A DNA stretch of 32,014 nt. It comes from Oscillospiraceae bacterium (GTDB lineage Bacteria > Bacillota > Clostridia > Oscillospirales > Ruminococcaceae). The notes under the pieces are model-generated. The model worked only from the letters and a program-made list of their open reading frames with translations. It was not told the origin of the DNA and made no database searches. The translations under genes were made by a program, and so were the position numbers. The stretch covers positions 1-32,014 of the forward strand of contig JAEEIA010000093.1 in assembly GCA_016281125.1 (NCBI GenBank), given 5' to 3'. Below, piece after piece: positions 30,703 to 32,014 of the stretch (positions within the stretch are counted from its first letter, which is position 1; the number at the start of each line of letters is the position of its first letter).

Positions 30703-31761
30703 TTATTTTTCGTGCTCTGTGTCATATTCCGTGGTGTATTGCTCGTGAGATTGCTCAAAGCGAGCGACTATATCATCTTCTACCTGACGGCGCTTTTCCG
30801 ACATTGTATGCTGATAGATATTGTGGAGCGTGCTTGCGGTTTTCCAGCCGCCGCGCTCCATGATGTACTTGTCCGGCACGCCCATCGCATGGAGGATAGA
30901 CGCCTGATAGTGTCTGAGGTCGTGGAAACGAAAGTGCGGAAGGTTGTGCCTCGCCCTGGCATCGTCGAAGTAGCCTGTGATCGTGACCGGCATCAGATCG
31001 ACGATGCGGTCGGTTCCGGCGCGAGGCGTCAGACGCTCGATCACGAACTTCGGCAGCTTGATGTCCCGATAGCCGGCTGAGCTTTTCGGCTGCTTCAGCA
31101 CCCATTGCTTGGCATCATCGCGCACCATCGCCTTGCGGACATGCACGATGTCGCCTTCGATGTCCGATGCCGTCAGTGCGGCGCACTCAGATCTGCGCAG
31201 ACTGCCGAATGCTGCGAGCAGCACCGCCTTTTCCAGCTCTGTGCCGCGGATCGCTCGGATAAGGTTTTCGACTTCCTGCTCCGTCGGCACATAGATGTCA
31301 GCGCGCTTCGGCTGCGGGAGCCGGGTGTTGAGCGTGATCTCCGGCGCGAACATGCGAAGGACGGCACTCAGGAGCCCGTGAGCGTTGCGCACAGACTTCG
31401 GGCTGACCGATGCCGCCATGACATTGACGGCGCTCTGGACGCGCTCCTGCGTGATCCTGGACAGCTTCAGCGGCATCAGCTCGGGGAAGTCGTGCGCGGC
31501 AGCCCGGCGATACTCGCGGACGGTGGAAGGCGACAAGGTGTTGCTTTTGATATTGATATATGTGATGTAGGCATCCGCAAGCGTTCGATCGCTTGACCTG
31601 GATGCCGCTTTTTTCTTTGCGGAGTGCTCGGCGGCGAGGAACTCCGCTTCTTTTTTCGTCGGCGCGGTGAAACTGAGATAGACCGGCTTCCCGTCAGCTT
31701 TCCGGCCGTCGAACACTCTGACCCGCCAGCTCCCGGACGGCAGCTTCTTTGCTTTGGCCAT
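30703..31761 (-). CDS. int: Tyrosine integrase
   Basis: The 352-residue protein has an N-terminal arm-binding-like AP2 domain (SGSWRVRVFDGRKADGKPVY, about 9-28), a SAM-like core-binding domain (about 58-140) and a catalytic domain with Arg189 (GSLRRSE), Lys226 (QPKSSAG), His280 and Arg283 (HDLRH), Trp306 in place of the usual His (GGW), and Tyr316 (NIYQH). It catalyses recombination between attP and the bacterial site. AAAGG lies about 13 bases before the ATG. No strong promoter was recognised upstream. It ends next to the att core. Confidence 0.95.
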   Translation of the reverse strand: MAKAKKLPSGSWRVRVFDGRKADGKPVYLSFTAPTKKEAEFLAAEHSAKKKAASRSSDRTLADAYITYINIKSNTLSPSTVREYRRAAAHDFPELMPLKLSRITQERVQSAVNVMAASVSPKSVRNAHGLLSAVLRMFAPEITLNTRLPQPKRADIYVPTEQEVENLIRAIRGTELEKAVLLAAFGSLRRSECAALTASDIEGDIVHVRKAMVRDDAKQWVLKQPKSSAGYRDIKLPKFVIERLTPRAGTDRIVDLMPVTITGYFDDARARHNLPHFRFHDLRHYQASILHAMGVPDKYIMERGGWKTASTLHNIYQHTMSEKRRQVEDDIVARFEQSHEQYTTEYDTEHEK

Positions 31762-31822
31762 GAGATCGCCAACCTTTCACAGATTGAGATGCGCACAAAC
31801 TTGCACATCTGAAAAATCCCTC

Positions 31823-31851
31823 TTGACAAGTGCGCAGAAATCCGCTACAAT
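31823..31851 (+). promoter_or_regulatory. Consensus promoter at the right end
   Basis: TTGACA (31823-31828) and TACAAT (31846-31851) are 17 bp apart. GTGCGCA (31830-31836) in the spacer is the reverse complement of TGCGCAC at 31790-31796, so a dimeric or looping repressor could act here. It diverges from int and drives the small gene at 31921. Confidence 0.85.
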
Positions 31852-31863
31852 GGAATTATAGGA

Positions 31864-31904
31864 GATGTGAAGTATAAAGCACATCGAAGGAGATAAACTT
31901 CACA
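31864..31904 (+). promoter_or_regulatory. Leader with two mutually exclusive hairpins
   Basis: GATGTG (31864-31869) can pair with CACATC (31880-31885), or TGTGAAGT (31866-31873) can pair with ACTTCACA (31897-31904). Both use bases 31866-31869, so only one can form. The second ends just before the ribosome binding site GGAGGG (31908-31913). A translational switch is possible. Confidence 0.4.
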
Positions 31905-31920
31905 CACGGAGGGCATGCAC

Positions 31921-32013
31921 ATGACTAAAGATGAACTCATCAAAGAATTGATTGAGCTGTGGATTGATGCCGGGATCATCGCTGCGCCCGAAGAAACTTT
32001 GCAAAATCAATAA
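31921..32013 (+). CDS. Small protein (30 aa) behind a strong promoter
   Basis: The ATG at 31921 is seven bases after GGAGGG and 70 bases after a consensus promoter. The frame ends at TAA 32011-32013. The product starts MTKDELIKELIELWIDAGII and is one acidic amphipathic helix with a short tail. I recognise no family. The promoter, leader and ribosome binding site argue that it is expressed. It lies between int and, if the genome is circular, the repressor, a place for lysogeny-related or excision-related genes. Confidence 0.6.
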   Translation: MTKDELIKELIELWIDAGIIAAPEETLQNQ

Positions 32014-32014
32014 G

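Noticed and set aside
31867-31896. Nine-codon leader peptide starting at a GTG in the right-end leader
   Set aside because: The only GGAG sequence is too close to the GTG, and the amino acids show no regulatory codon run. RNA pairing explains the conserved-looking repeats better.

Overview
The window is almost entirely a temperate siphophage genome with HK97-type head genes. The host is probably a Gram-positive gut Clostridium-group bacterium (Oscillospiraceae/Ruminococcaceae-like). Evidence for this is strong AGGAGG-type ribosome binding sites on nearly every gene, moderately high GC with a C/G-rich third base, a clostridial type of tail-tip and holin set, and an attachment sequence resembling the 3' end of a Firmicutes tRNA-Arg. 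No host housekeeping gene is visible. The taxon is an inference.

Layout, left to right. A cI-like repressor (minus, cut by the left edge) faces a rightward early promoter with two symmetrical operators (270-519). Early genes (520-2796) are small HTH, zinc-ribbon, membrane and DUF3846 proteins. The replication/recombination block (2883-10592) holds an SMC-like ATPase, a Sak4-like RecA-fold ATPase, an SSB-like DUF669 protein, a DEAH helicase, a primase-helicase and a RusA resolvase. Between the primase-helicase and rusA is a 253-bp non-coding stretch filled with tandem GGACAAAA/TTTTGTCC palindromes, an AT palindrome and a strong hairpin; it is the best candidate replication origin. A run of small overlapping genes follows (10579-12252), ending in a DUF1492-like regulator (12249-12641).

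A hicAB toxin-antitoxin pair on the minus strand (12700-13313) is followed by an extended -10 promoter, a potentially pseudoknotted RNA and an intrinsic terminator (13453-13581). This lies directly before the late operon: HNH endonuclease, TerS, TerL, portal, protease, major capsid protein, four head-tail joining proteins, major tail protein, tail chaperones joined by a -1 frameshift, tape measure, distal tail, tail-tip protein, three tail/baseplate proteins, holin and M23 endolysin, ending at a terminator (30475-30518).

Next come tandem integrase arm-type repeats, a tRNA 3'-end fragment (attP core candidate), a minus-strand tyrosine integrase, and at the right edge a consensus promoter driving a 30-residue protein. 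Because the att core lies between the lysis genes and int, with the repressor at the far end, the gene order is that of a circular (excised or virion-derived, permuted) phage genome and not of an integrated prophage.

Together the genes form a complete lysogeny-capable phage: repressor/operator switch, integration, self-encoded replication and annealing, cos-type packaging (HNH plus terminase), a non-contractile tail and lysis. The parts that deserve most attention are the palindrome array, the structured late-leader RNA, and the near-identical Ig-like domains at the ends of both the capsid and tail-tube proteins.
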